From the NCBI GenBank assembly GCA_001692895.1, contig KV748186.1, positions 1,293,785 through 1,357,784 of the forward strand: DNA of 64,000 nucleotides. The letters are read 5' to 3'. Shown here piece by piece: positions 27,201 to 39,079 of the stretch; positions within the stretch are counted from its first letter, which is position 1; each line of letters begins with the position of its first letter. The stretch comes from Cenococcum geophilum 1.58 (taxonomy: Eukaryota > Ascomycota > Dothideomycetes > Gloniales > Gloniaceae). The notes under the pieces were generated by a model. It had not been told where the DNA came from. It did not search any database and saw only the letters and a program-made list of their open reading frames with translations. Position numbers and translations under genes: made by a program.

Positions 27201-28165
27201 TATTATCTAAACATCTACGTAAGTTGTGTATATCTCCTGCTTTCCGTTTGGCAAAACTGGCGGATTTGGCGATATAGGCCAATTTTAAACTTAGTATAGT
27301 GTATATACACTACTATAAACAAGGTCCTGGGGCAGCTTAACTTAGGTGCTACACTATAAACTATTACCCTTAAAGTCCTTATATTGTCGCTATAGCAGGT
27401 TCTAACGGCGAAGAGACTTAGGACTGCTGTTTATTTAATAGCAGCTGCTATTATCAAAAGGTGCTTGTGTAAGAAGGCGCCCACAACTATCCCCCCTAGT
27501 TCCGTCACTATTCTATACCTAATAAATTGCTAATAGTAAGTTAGGAGGAGAAGGAACTGCTATTTTATAAACAAAAACTTCTCTAGAGGAGGCCTTACCT
27601 AAGGTTTGATTTAGTAGGGTAACGTGGCCATTTTTTTAATATATTAGCAGTATAGTATCTCCTATTAGTGCAGATAACATAGGACTCCCTAATATTTGAT
27701 TATAATTTATCTAAGTTTGTTTACATATAGGGTCTATAGGTAGGAGAGCATTACCATCACAGCTATTAGGAGGTAGGAGATAGGCTATATAGGCGTCTCT
27801 ATTACTAATAAAGAAAGGTAAGATACGGAGAACTTAATATTAGTATTAGTAAGGCTAATGCTTCTAGCGTATAGTATAGTTTACTATTTCCTTAAGGGAA
27901 ACCGGGAGATCCTTCTAGGACGCTATAATTATTTAAAATTAATGTCCGCTCTACCTAAGTATAAGCAAAACACTAGCGTAAGAGACAGAGAAGATAGATT
28001 AAAGGAGAAACTTAGAGATAGAATATTTTTACATTTTGTTTCTGGTGTAAAGGTAAAAGAATATAATTTTATATTCTTGAATGCTGTGAAATGATATTTT
28101 TAGTAGCGATTTGTTCTAGTTTCTTATTAAAGATATCTGGTATTACTAATCTCAGAAATATAAAA
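27201..28165. other. RIP-degraded DNA; short palindrome at 27,297
   Basis: The 16-bp perfect palindrome tagtgtatatacacta lies at 27,297-27,312. The 78-codon open frame at 27,858-28,094 is Lys/Arg-rich but has no supporting context. No recognisable gene. Confidence 0.4.
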
Positions 28166-28221
28166 CGGGAAATAGGAAATGGGAAACGGGAAGTAAGAAA
28201 TAGGAAGCGAGAAACGAGAAA
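28166..28221 (+). repeat. 7-bp purine tandem repeat, 8 copies
   Basis: Eight heptamers follow the pattern yrggaar (cgggaaa, taggaaa, tgggaaa and so on). The purine-rich tract continues imperfectly to about 28,275. The period is not a multiple of three, so it is unlikely to be coding. Confidence 0.8.
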
Positions 28222-29540
28222 AAATTATAAATGAGAAATATAAAACTTAAATCGTAAAACAAGAAATTAAAAAGACTAAATGGAAATATTAAAATAATTT
28301 TCCGATTTTAAGTTTTAACTTTAACGGTCTATTAGGGACGGCGTGTAGTTAAAAGGTGTAATTACCGGCTACCAAGGATTATAATACACATTACACTAAC
28401 CGTAACCTTAATCTTTCTTATAAAAACTTGCAAAGGCTATACTACGCCTTAAAAAAACTCTATAAGACTCTAAAAGCTCTTATCTTAGTGAGTAACCCTA
28501 TAATAAAGTTAGCGATATAAGCTGATATAGTAGATATAGGTAAGAAAAGTCCTAGTGGTATAAGCGGTATAGTCGTTACGGGGATTACTATAATCACTAC
28601 TATTATTTTAATAGCACTGGTCCTGTTTCTAATTATACGCCGTTAACAAAAGCATAGGCTTTAGGATGCGGTTTAAGATGCGATTAGGGATACGGGGCTT
28701 AGAGAAAAACGGGGGAGGGTGGATAAGGTGACTAGATTACCTTAACGTATATTATTTTCTAAAGAAAAGCGCTTCTAGGTATTCTAGTCCTAAGCCTATA
28801 GCTATAAAATTGAATTAATATTTTTCAATATTATAGTTTAGGATATCTTGGATATAACTAATGGCAAATATTATACAAAACCGTTTGTGTAGCCACTATG
28901 GTATACCTAACTTACAAGTCTATATATATGCTTATATATATAACAGGTATCGTTTCTTAGAAAAGTGAGGATAAAGCGCTCCTCCTTTACTATTACTAAA
29001 AAAGAAAGAAATAGAAAAGATTATAATTAATGAACCCTAATTAAGCTATCCTAATTACGAAGTCCTAAGCTAATAAGAATCCCTAGCTTAGCCATACTAT
29101 CGCTTTTTATAGCTAGCGCTTTATCGCCTCATTAATGCTAAACTCGCCTTTACTAACCCCCGCCCTTTATCTTTCCGCTAAGTAAGAATTACTAGAAATA
29201 GACCCCTAAGCTAAAAAGGCGGTAGTGCCTAAAATAAGAATATATAGACATTTGGATACCGCTTAGCGCCTAATAGGCCCTTGTTTCCAATTGCTGCTTA
29301 AGAGGTACTATAGTATTACGTTAAACGTACAGCCGCTTATAGTTATACTCTTTACTATATATCTAACAGCAACTATATAGAGAGTTCCTATCGCATTTCG
29401 TCTTCACAACCCGGCAATTAGAACACAGTAATCGATGCTTAACTTTAGGACCTTCCAGAGTGGGTTCGGCATAAATTAAAGTTTCTCCGTTATGAGTAGT
29501 CCTAGTAGCCATTAGTAGGGCGAGCTAGTTTAACTGAAAT
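28222..29540. other. RIP-degraded DNA, nothing identified
   Basis: No coherent long frame, repeat or RNA gene recognised. A short hydrophobic plus-strand stretch near 28,560-28,640 could be a single membrane segment of a lost gene. Confidence 0.35.
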
Positions 29541-30420
29541 TACTCTCCTATATCCTAGAACTGTGTGCCTAATAGAGTCTAATTTTAGGTAACCTGCTTG
29601 GCCTTTATAAAGCTTAAAGTGGTATTACCGCAACAATTATCAGAAGTCGTTAAGGTGTGTTGCTATATAGATAATTAAGACTCCGGATGCGTTATAAGAA
29701 AGTGCCTATAATTTATCTCTATCTCTAAAATAACTATTAACGTCTCTTTATTGGACTGGTATGGATATTATAAACAAAAGGTCTTTATCTAGTCCTTAGA
29801 GACGTTATTAATTACTAGCAAGGCCTAGAGTTGCTCGTTCTCTTATTATATAGTGCTTTATATTTCCTAGGAGGCTTTTACATTTTAAGCTATAATATTG
29901 ACCTACTTTTACAGCTTAGCGTAGTTTTAGCACTCTTTTGCCTGCTATAGTATTATAATAAAAGCTTTACCATATAGGTTGTTCCTAGCGGCTAAAGGCA
30001 AAAGTCTTAGTAATAAGTTAGATAAGTAAGTAATGGTAGAAATAGAGGAGTAAAGATACTAATAAGCCTATAGAAAGGGATATTAAACCTTAAATATAAG
30101 AAGACGCTACTTACTGTGACACGTTTTATGCTTACACACTAGGTTCCCGCTATACCGTGGGTAGTAAAGGTTGGTAAAGGTCGAGGCCTGATTTAGGGTC
30201 GCTAAACGGGGCCGCTATAAGATGTGCGGCCACTAGGGGATATGAACTTACTATAAATATGTATAGAGATGCGAAAACAGTATATAATGGCTTACTTTAG
30301 CGGTGAATTCTAAGCATTAGAGGTGGCCGTAGTTAGTAGTATTAATATAAATCTTTCGCTATACTATTTACGGACTTAAGAATAGTTCTATCGTAGGGAT
30401 CCCTACTTAGGTTACGTTTT
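29540..30420 (+). pseudogene. unidentified gene relic
   Basis: One plus-strand frame is coherent across about 29,560-30,350 with RIP-type stops only: mixed hydrophobic first half, then a Lys/Arg-rich half with a Cys/His cluster (MCGHQG) near 30,220. No family recognised. A Cys/His knuckle of a transposon gag is possible but unproven. Confidence 0.35.
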
Positions 30421-30477
30421 TAGGGCTTTAGCAACGAAAATATCTTAGTACTTAGAGCGATTCCTTCTATTGGCCAT

Positions 30478-30550
30478 GGAGGTAGCTTTACTGCTAAGGC
30501 GTCGGACTCCGAACAACTACGGATACTAAAGGTCGAACTAGGGTTGTTTC
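30478..30550 (+). pseudogene. decayed tRNA-Arg-like sequence
   Basis: The middle part gcgtcggactccgaa looks like the anticodon arm of fungal tRNA-Arg(CCG). It is preceded by a D-arm/A-box-like gtagctttactgctaagg and followed by a weak B-box-like aggtcgaacta. The acceptor stem does not pair properly and the 3' half of the anticodon stem is not cleanly placed, so it is a pseudogene or a tRNA-derived SINE head. A Copia-type LTR end follows within 20 bp. Confidence 0.25.
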
Positions 30551-30640
30551 CTTATGTATATTAGGGCTCTTAGAGCCACCTTAAATAAAAGAGATCACTT
30601 ATTTAATTTTGTGTCTCTACCTATTAGCTAGCTTATGTTA
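30551..30640 (+). repeat. Copia-type LTR-end relic D
   Basis: ttagggctcttagagccacc and the following taaataaaagagatcac match the core and end of LTR A (tagaggccctagagccacg). It is a short remnant only. Confidence 0.35.
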
Positions 30641-31175
30641 TTTGTTGTAATACCCGCCTGGCTAAAACCTTCTATTATTAACTAAAAGTATCCTTTAACC
30701 TCGCTAGAGATAGCACTAGAAATACCAATTATGCTAATACTTATAAGACCCAACAGAAGGACTTTATACGTTTTAATATTTACACTATTCCGCTATTAGC
30801 AGTGCTATAAAACTATAAGTAGGTACGCTTATATAGGTCCAACTTATTACATCCCGTATTATATTCTATTTTATTCCCCCCTTATAAGTTATATAGGCTT
30901 TATATTTACAATTTAGACATTTTTCTTTTATCTCTATATATAGACTATCTCCGCAATTACACTGGCTCCGTAATTAGGATAAGCTTAGTAATTAGAATGG
31001 CCGAACTTATATAATACTATTCTCTATTCCCTGTATTTAAACAATACACGTATATAGTATGGCCGCATATATAACAATTATTTATAGGTTAATCCGCGCT
31101 TTTACACTAATACTATCTTCTTCATTAGGAAAGACTATATTTGGTATAAAATTTCTTATATAGGACTAAGTTTAT
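30641..31175. other. RIP-degraded DNA downstream of LTR relic D
   Basis: A moderately coherent plus-strand frame rich in Tyr, Ile and Pro lies at 30,640-30,960, but it is not assignable. Confidence 0.3.
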
Positions 31176-31310
31176 ACAGGTGCTAATTAAGCTGGTATTG
31201 ATTATACTAGTGTTAATTATACTAGTGCTAATTGTACTAGTGCTAATTATACTGGCGCCGGTTATGCTAGCGCTGGTTATACTAGTGCTAGTTATGCCAA
31301 CGCTATTTCT
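31176..31310 (+). repeat. 15-bp minisatellite coding a Thr-Ser-Ala-Asn-Tyr repeat
   Basis: Nine head-to-tail 15-bp units follow the consensus actagtgctaattat. In the plus frame they give the pentapeptide T-S-A-N-Y with variants T-G-A-G-Y and A-S-A-G-Y, as in low-complexity secreted or wall proteins. TpG is preserved in most units, so RIP was weak here. The host gene around it is not recognisable. Confidence 0.8.
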
Positions 31311-31739
31311 GTAGATATATTATAGATGCGATTGCTCTAATACGGATTTAACCCATTTTTATATTTATACTAATCTATTAATCATTATGGCGTAAGAATA
31401 TAGTGGGCAGACTTACATTATAGCACGTTTTATTTATCTTGCATATGGCTAAGATAGCTTAGGTATAAAGAATAATAATAAGCAGTGCGGGGCATAAAGA
31501 TTAATAGTAAGGAGTATGGCCGAAGTTATATTTTATCTTAGCTAAGATTCTAGGCGTAGCTACTAGTCCAACAACACCTTATATAACGCCTTATACGATA
31601 TCCTAGCTTAGCCTTAAAGCCTCTTGTATAAACAATATAAAGCGCCTTACATATTTGGATTGAAATTCCAAAATTAATCAAGAATCCTTAATATAATTAC
31701 GCTCGCCGTCTTATACTATAATGGAATAGGGAACACTAA
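31311..31739. other. RIP-degraded DNA, nothing identified
   Basis: No gene, RNA or repeat recognised between the minisatellite and the next LTR relic. Confidence 0.35.
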
Positions 31740-32050
31740 AAATACTTATAGTTTATTAAACGGACAAGTTACTTATAAGAACTCTGTCTTATTATAAGAG
31801 GCTCTAGAGCCTTACTATATACACTAAATAGGTGGCAAAAGGCTAATAATGATTTTTAACTGTTACTTAATTGCTACTAGGTCGATATTGCTACTTAGTT
31901 GGTAATAGGTAATAAATAGGTAATAGAATTAGGTAGTAAGATATATAATAGCAAGAAATAGGGTAGTAAGTTATAAGGTAGTACCTTTAAGGTTAGTACC
32001 TAATAGGGTAGTGCCTTTAAGGTTAGTACCTAATAGTAATATTAGCGGTC
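31740..32050 (-). repeat. Copia-type LTR relic C, inverted
   Basis: Read on the minus strand it shows the same series as LTRs A and B: tactaccctat-type short repeats, the aggctctagagcc palindrome (31,798-31,812), acagagttcttat and gtccgttta. It contains two tandem 30-bp units (31,975-32,004 and 32,005-32,034) sharing ctttaaggttagtacctaat. No internal element body was identified beside it. Confidence 0.45.
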
Positions 32051-32759
32051 AAAGCGGATCCTATTTTATTCCTCTTAGATTCTAAATAGGTCGGCATATT
32101 ACATAATTTAGATGTTAATAACAGTAACAGTTCTCCCTCTTTGCGTAATAGTTATATTTACACTATACTTACTATTAGACTATATAATACCATTATAAAG
32201 GGTACCTATACGCATTCCTATACCCGTTCCTCTACGCATTTCTATTTTTATTTTTTTACAAATTCCTATAACTGTTCCTCTATTCCACCATCTAATTCGT
32301 CTTTAGTAGATTTAAAACTTGCGTTATTTATTACTTTCTCGGCGGATCTAGAACTAAAATTAGGCTTTTCTTTAAAGTTTTCTTTAATACTTAAGTTGCG
32401 TAGAGGTTTTATTAGGCTTTTCTTCGATTTAGTTATATATATAGGATCTTTCCCCCGCCTAATAAGTATATCTTTAATATAGCTAAGTTGCGTTAAGACC
32501 TTCTCTATACCGAAAAATTCTTTGCTAAATACGAAAAGCTAAAAGCCTAGAATTTATATAGTAGGTAAGGTAGGAAATAGAAGTCTCGGTATATGCTATA
32601 AGTTTAGCGCGCCCGTGCTACTAGCCTACTAATGTGGAATTATCACTATCTATAAGGTATATATGCTAGCTTTCTATTTCGTTTAGCTCCTATCCCCACC
32701 TCTATCCGTTACTTTTTACTACTAGTCTATATTATATGGTATAGCCCACATTAACTAAG
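32051..32759. other. RIP-degraded spacer
   Basis: An open plus-strand frame of 113 codons (32,141-32,482) is Phe/Tyr/Thr-rich with no recognisable domain. It may be chance in AT-rich DNA. Confidence 0.3.
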
Positions 32760-34720
32760 TAACTTGGTATAGCTTCCCCTTTCCATTATCTCTCCTTTTT
32801 CTAAGACAATAATATTGTTGGCGTGCTTAATTATATTAAGACGATAAGTAATAATTAAAGTTATTTGGCATTCTGCTTAACTTTTAAGTAATTTACAAAT
32901 TGGTACCTCCGTTAGATTATCCACAGCAAATAAGGCTTTATTAAGAAGCAGAATCTTTAGATTTTTAAAAATGGCCCTCGTGATAGCAATGCGTTAACGC
33001 TTACTACTTAATAGTTTAACACCTTCTTCCCTAATATTGGTATTATATTAGGTTTTAAGACCTATTATCTAGTTATATATATAAGCGGCTTTATAGGCTT
33101 CCTTAATCTTATTAGCCTTAGTGTTAAGCCCATATACAATAATTTCCTTAATTAACTTATTTGGTAAGTTAAGGCTTTAAGGGACAATTACAATATTATC
33201 TTATAGGCTACTCAACGTGACATTATAGGTATTCTGGCTATTAATTTTAATGTCCCCTTTATTAGGGTTAATAAACCGTTATAAGAGCTTAAAGACTATA
33301 GACTTGCCGCTTCCGCTTTGTCTAATAAGCGCAACAGTCTTCCCGCCCTTAACTGTAAAACTAATCTTATTTACCGCCGGCCGGTTACTATCCGCGTAGG
33401 AAAATAAGATATTAGTAAATTTAACACGCCTAGTGGTAACCTTAAGGCTTATTACTCCTTCTTTGTTAACAATAAATGGCCTAGCTTAAAGAAGTTTGGA
33501 AAAGCGCTTTTCTAAACTAAGGCAATCTATAAGAATATTATATAATCTTATGTTAAAGTTTATAAATTCAAATATGCTTAGCTAGGATTGAATTAGAATA
33601 AATAAGCTGCCTAGAGGTGCGAGACCCTTTATAATACGAAAAGCTAAGAGCTATACTACGATTACTAGGCCGATCGTTTTCGTTATATGCGCCGCTAAAT
33701 TGGCAAATAAGCGCAGCCAAGACATTCGCCGTATTAGTATGATGAAATCCGATAATATAGAGGAAAGTTAGCGGTTCTTATAATCTTAACAGTTAGCTGA
33801 AATTACCAGCTCCCAATGTTTTATTACTTTATATTTAATCTGGCTTTCCCTATATCACATTGTGGTATAATCTTAACGCATCCAAAAAAGCTTAGGATTC
33901 TTAGCGAGTTCGGCCCAGATTTGCAAGACAACTACGGCTATTGCGATAAGTCCAATATATCCATTAATAAAGTGCGACAGATAGACTGTAATAGTGATAA
34001 TATTAATTATAGAAGGCATTGTGTTAAACAATAGGTAATTTATAAAATTAATAAACCGTTCTCCTAGGTTTATAACCTCTATAACTTCTACAGAGCTTTT
34101 ATCATTATAGAAGTCCGTTAATAGTTTTATAATATATCTAAGGGCTCCCTCTTTAATATTGCGCTTTAAAGACGTTATAACTTGCGCTTTTACTAGTGGT
34201 ATAGGCAGTGTTATAAGAAAGTAAAGTAGCGACCCTATATAGAACTAAAGTTCTTAAACGGGTAAGGGACCTTTAAAAACTAGTTAGTAAATACTATTAA
34301 AAAACGGCATAAATACATATACTAAAAGGCTTAAGAGTAGTCAGAAGTGTACCCACTAATATTAATAGTAAAATCACTAGTGGCCTATTTAAGACTTATA
34401 TGATACCCACTATATAAATTAAAAACTATATTTCTAGGCCCTTTGGCCGCAGGTAAGGTACGATTACTAAAAGATCCTCTATATAATCCCCCTAGCTTTT
34501 AGTGTTACTAGCTTAAGGCTGTTCTATAAGTAGTGGCTTAGCTTTAGTAAGCTAAGGTATTTTATGTGGGATAGAGAGCCCGGCTATTAGAAATATCTAT
34601 AAAACTAGTGTTATAAGACGCCAAACTCTATAGATATTGGTCGTTAATTAATTAACAGCGAAGAGGATTAAATGGGTGGCTTTAAGGGTATAGGAGGTTA
34701 GGAAAAAACTAAAATAATAA
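32760..34720 (-). pseudogene. HMT1-like half-size ABC transporter relic
   Basis: Seen on the minus strand, in order. A TM-rich region (about 34,640-33,560) contains blocks resembling the HMT1/ABCB6 transmembrane domain, such as IKGLAPLGSLFILIQ and SLEKRFSKLLQ. The nucleotide-binding domain follows at 33,480-32,780: Walker A GGKTVALI-QSGSGKS near 33,345-33,303; a Q-loop-like IVPQSLNLPN near 33,190; a decayed signature (LLSSKRQRIAITRA) near 33,020-32,980; Walker B-like ILLLNKAL near 32,955-32,932; and an H-loop-like LIITYRLNIIKHANN near 32,865-32,821. Known: HMT1-type transporters move glutathione- or phytochelatin-bound metals into the vacuole. Missing: the catalytic Glu after Walker B and the GG of the signature are lost, matching RIP. 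Inferred: a dead duplicate of a metal-type ABC transporter; the N-terminal extra membrane domain is not clearly seen. Confidence 0.75.
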
Positions 34721-36400
34721 TTTCTTTTCCGAGGTAACCGAACTATTTCAAGATATAAAAGTATCTAAATGCTACTTTATATAAGTATTAGAACTTCTAG
34801 GAAGGTTTAAATATCCAATTAGTATAGAGCTATATTCTATATAGAGTAGGTTTATACGCATATATATATAGTAATTTGCTAGGATATAGTGTGGAGAATA
34901 CCTTCTATAACCTAGCAGTACCATTAAAATCTGCTAGTAGTTATAAAATTTAAACTCTTATATAGCTGGCTATAACTCCTGCTACTATCCACAATATATA
35001 AGCGGGCTGCTTTTTCTATATAATTGATAACGACTACAACCTTAAAGACTGGACGGTGTAGAAAAGGAAGGAAATGGTTAGAAGGAAGAGATAAATATAA
35101 TCAAATGTCTTAAATCGCTTTATGGTTTGGAATAAGATATAGGGATATAGAAGATTTTAACGTTTACTCTCTATAATATTTTGGTGTAAGGAGGTAATAA
35201 TAGATAAGGGTCGGGCGGGAGGTCTTAGAACGACTATTTATGCGGTAAATAAGGATTGGGCTATACTAAATACGGCCTATACCTTTAGTCGGCACTATAA
35301 TAATAAGGGCGCTTTAGTTGGAAGTTTTTGGATTAAACTTATATGTATATGGCTTAATCCTATAGGTAGGTAAACTGTTAAGAGCTGGTGTTAAAATAAA
35401 TAAGGTATTAGTAATGTAACTCTATAATCTAGATTAAAAGTAAATTCTTGCCGTTAAAGGCCTAAATAGGTAATTCTTAGTTTTAGAATGTAATCTAGTG
35501 CGTAATAGAGGGTATAGTGTGCTTAAGATTAACTAACCTGCGTATATACGCTGAGATCGCAGATAATAGAGTATTATTTATGTATAGAGATGGTAAACGC
35601 TATAAAAAAAGGGTAAATACCGCCTCGCTTTATAGAAGTAATTAAATGCAGGGCTACTGGTAATCCGTAAAGTTAAGGATAGCTTAAAGCCGTTTTGGGA
35701 GGCTAGATGGTATAAAAGGCGATATTAATAGCCTATTAGATAGTAATAGGACGCCACGCGCGACTTTAGCCTTATAATTATCACTAGCTATAAGGGGCTT
35801 AGTTAATTAATAAGGCTTACTGCAGAATATAAGCGAAGCTATTGGATTTAGCCTAACTAAAATAAGCCTAACGAGCCGGCCAGCGAATGCCTAACTAAGC
35901 CCTACTAAGCCCCTCTACCGAAAGGCATTATTAAATCCTTTTTATTGCACTACGGTAACTTACGCTTGTAAAGCGGTAGTTATACTTCTATTAAACTTTA
36001 CTAATTTAAATGCTAAGATCTTTAGGCAGACTTTGCTATTCTAGCTACTTAATTATATAACGCCCTATATAATACCCTTCCTTTTTATAAAAATAGTTTC
36101 CCTAATATAGACGCTATCCATACCCGAATATTTAAAGGAGGTCCTACTAGACGCTCTTAACTATATTAAATTAGTGTCCTCGTATCTTAGTAATAGAGGA
36201 AATGTTTGGGTTAAAGCTTTAGAGCCTAATTTGGAGAAATGCGTTACAGAAGGGCTAGGTAATAAAATTAGGACTTTATCTATAACTGGGCTCTATATAA
36301 CTATAAGCGGAGCTAGTATAGGTTTCTGTATATATGCTAACTGCTAAGCTACTTTTAAAAAGCTAGGTAGTTTTTTATTTAAAAGATAAAGCCAGAATAG
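34721..36400. other. RIP-degraded spacer
   Basis: No gene recognised. A C-rich patch of cctaactaagccctactaagccc type lies near 35,890-35,920. The far N-terminus of the ABC transporter may extend into the start of this stretch. Confidence 0.35.
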
Positions 36401-36454
36401 GAATACTAAAAGATTAGTTTATTATTCCTCTTAATATCCGGAGCCTATCTATAT

Positions 36455-36598
36455 ATATATCTACCGATAAAGATATATCTACCAATAAAGACATATTTAT
36501 TAATAAAGACATATCTACTAATAAAGATATATCTACTAATAAAGATATATCCGCTAATAAAGATATATCTATTAATAAAGATATATCTATTAATAAAG
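36455..36598 (-). repeat. 18-bp tandem repeat, 8 copies, in a gene relic
   Basis: Eight exact-length 18-bp units follow the consensus atatatctactaataaag. In the minus reading they give a hexapeptide such as FISRYV/FINRYI near the C-terminus of the surrounding gene relic. Differences are nearly all transitions. Both strands are largely stop-free here because of the six-codon period. Confidence 0.9.
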
Positions 36599-37696
36599 CC
36601 ACCTATAAACATATCGTCCTATCGCCTAGGTATACTATCTTTTATATATCCGGCAAGCCGGCTTTTATTAGCAGGGACGTAGTATTCTATCTCCTATTAG
36701 CCTAGTTAAGATGCTTTTATACTGGGATTAAGTAGGTTAAAGTTATCTAAGTCTAGATTAAAGTTGGCTAATTCTGGCGTAAAGGTAGCAAAATCTAAAC
36801 CGAAGTCTACGAAGTTTAACCGGAAATTGGCGAAATCGAAGTTTTTAAGTAGTGTCTATTAATATACGTTGCCTAGTAAGTTAGTAGGGTTTTAAACTAA
36901 TATTGTCTAAATCTTACTAGAAATGCTATAACTGTTCGTCTTAATAGAGTCTAGATAATTTGTTCTGCCTACTTATTCTTACGCCGTCTAATTTACTAAA
37001 TACGCTTTTAGTTTGGCTGGGGGTTGCGAGCTAGACTTAGGAAAGGTTTAATTAATAGTTTATTTAGGTATTTAACGCCGCTTTAAACAAGCTAATCCTG
37101 AGTTATTTATACTTAGATACCGTTTCGTAGGCCCTAGTAATTCTAAGTAAAATCGGTATAGTTCTAACTAGAAGTCGCGGATCCCCTTCACCACTTTATT
37201 CGCGTTATATTTATTTACTTCTTTAGGGATTAGTTTCTTAATAGGTTTAAAAATGCTAGCTAAGCTAGAGGCTGTCTTTAAGACCTTTTCTATCTATTTA
37301 AGGTAGTACGTAAGTACTAAATAACGTAAACTTAGGAATATGACCTACTTATCTCTAGAGATATAATCCATAAGTAGGAACTAAGCGCTCTCTCCTACCT
37401 TAGCACCGATAAGATAATATAGTTACCTAAATTTTGCCTACGTGGCGATATTATTAGCCGTTATAGAAAGTGCTAGTTTACCTATAACTTATATATAAAC
37501 CTTTTTAATAAGTGAACCAAGTCCCTTTCCATAGGGTAGAAGTCCTATATTGTTTTTTTCCCTATTAGTAAACTGGATTAGAAGATTATAAAAGAATAGT
37601 ATATAGAAAATCTAATGGATGGCGTTAGCTTCTTTTCGATATATAACTTTTTATATGTTATAGATTTTTTAGTAGAATTCTGCCTTTAGGTCGGAT

Positions 37697-37930
37697 TGTT
37701 TTGTTTTAGCTTTAACGTTTTTAAACTTAGATTTAATATCCCTCCGTCTAGGTCTAGCGATTTTAGGTTTAGATTTGGTGCTTTTGGTTTTAGACTTAAT
37801 ATTATTAAGCTTAAATTTAACGCCGCTAGGATTGGATACAGTGCTATTAGGATTAGGTTTAACGCCGCTAGGATTAGGTTTAACACTACTAAGCTTAATA
37901 CTATTAGACTTAAACTTAGCGTTATTAGGC
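37697..37930 (-). repeat. 21-bp degenerate repeat (Lys/Pro/Asn-rich)
   Basis: Imperfect 21-bp units around gccgctaggattaggtttaac give a minus-strand heptapeptide close to V-K-P-N-P-S-G. Overlapping open frames on both strands (37,686-37,886 and 37,696-37,962) result from the repeat. Confidence 0.7.
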
Positions 37931-38887
37931 TAGAGGCTCTAAGGCTTAAAGAACTTTGCTAGTTCCTCTTTCTACTTAGCTAGTAAAGGTATAAGTGAAG
38001 TCCTAAATACGAGAGTCTTTACTTTATTTACAGCTTGTTGCGCACGTACGGTCCTTAACCTTATATTAGGGTTTAAGAGTTTTTTAGGATTAATAGCTTT
38101 AATAATATTATAGAGGATTTCCACTTTTTTAAAAGAAGTTAGCTAAATAAAAAGGGCTAAAGATTGATATTCCGCTTACGTCTTTAAATATAGTGCGTAA
38201 TATAGTATTAGAGTAATACTTATTAAGAATGGCTATAAGGTTAACTATTTTTAGTTTACTTAATATTTTTAGAGTAAAGGAGGGTAGTTAGGATTAAATA
38301 AATAAGTACAGGCTTAGCCGAAATGGTATTTCTAAAATGTTCCTAGAATATTTTAGACACTATTTCAGTTAGTTTCATTTTATACCTATTGGCTAAGCTA
38401 GTCTAAATCCCTTTATTTTACCGCTTGCATTTATAGCCTAATTATCCTTATATCTTCTCCACTTTATCCATTCCGTCGTCACTTATTCTATTTATTTTCC
38501 TATAAAATTAAGTAAATAGAGTTTATTACCCGCTTCTCCGTTATTTCTATTATCGCATTAACAAATAAGACTGCGAAATTAGTAAGTTAATAGAACCGGC
38601 TAATACGGATAGTTAGGATAATAGTGATCTCCTCTACAGACGTCTATAACTAGGGGGTTTTGGTATTAGCGCCTTAAGAAAGTGTTAAGGCTTTTAGGTT
38701 TTAAGGTGGCTAAAGCTAGCTAAAGTTAGGGGTTGGTACTATTACTATATAGCAAACGTTGGCTTATAAGGCCGTGAATATTTATTTACCTAATTACTCT
38801 ATATTTTACGCCCCGCTCTATTACCTTACCTTTATTACCTTCTTATATAACTCTATCTATATACGTTCCTACTAGGCTAGCTAAATA

Positions 38888-38892
38888 CTATG
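38888..38892. repeat. target site duplication CTATG, left
   Basis: CTATG directly precedes the left LTR and is matched by CTATG at 45,808-45,812 directly after the right LTR. Confidence 0.9.
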
Positions 38893-39079
38893 TGTCACGG
38901 CACTGACCTGACGCATACTGTTTTATACTGTCTCGTACTGTTCCCTACTGTTGGCTAGCCCACCACTAGCGACTTAGCGGCCGGCCCTACTATTTATATA
39001 CAATACCCCCTTTCTACCTTCTTCCCCTCTTTATACCATAACGTAGTTATTTAGTCTACTTTATTGCAGCACTATAATA
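38893..39079 (+). repeat. Gypsy left LTR, 187 bp
   Basis: Starts TGTCACGGCACTGACC. The same 187-bp length as the right LTR and a close match to it throughout fix both ends. Confidence 0.9.

Larger units (their letters stand above)
36400..38892 (-). pseudogene. large unidentified gene relic, 3' part
   Basis: Not recognised, but clearly coding in origin. The minus strand is coherent for about 2.4 kb with TAG/TAA at expected Gln and Trp positions. In order: a helical charged part (38,850-38,050); a Lys/Pro/Asn/Ser-rich repeat region with SGVKPNP-type units (37,960-37,690); a globular stretch (37,650-36,900); an F-x-F-x-N-F-type octapeptide tract (36,850-36,750); and a C-terminal hexapeptide array (36,598-36,455). 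The frame continues upstream beyond the Gypsy element at 38,893 into 45,808-46,440, so the gene was split by that insertion. Confidence 0.5.
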
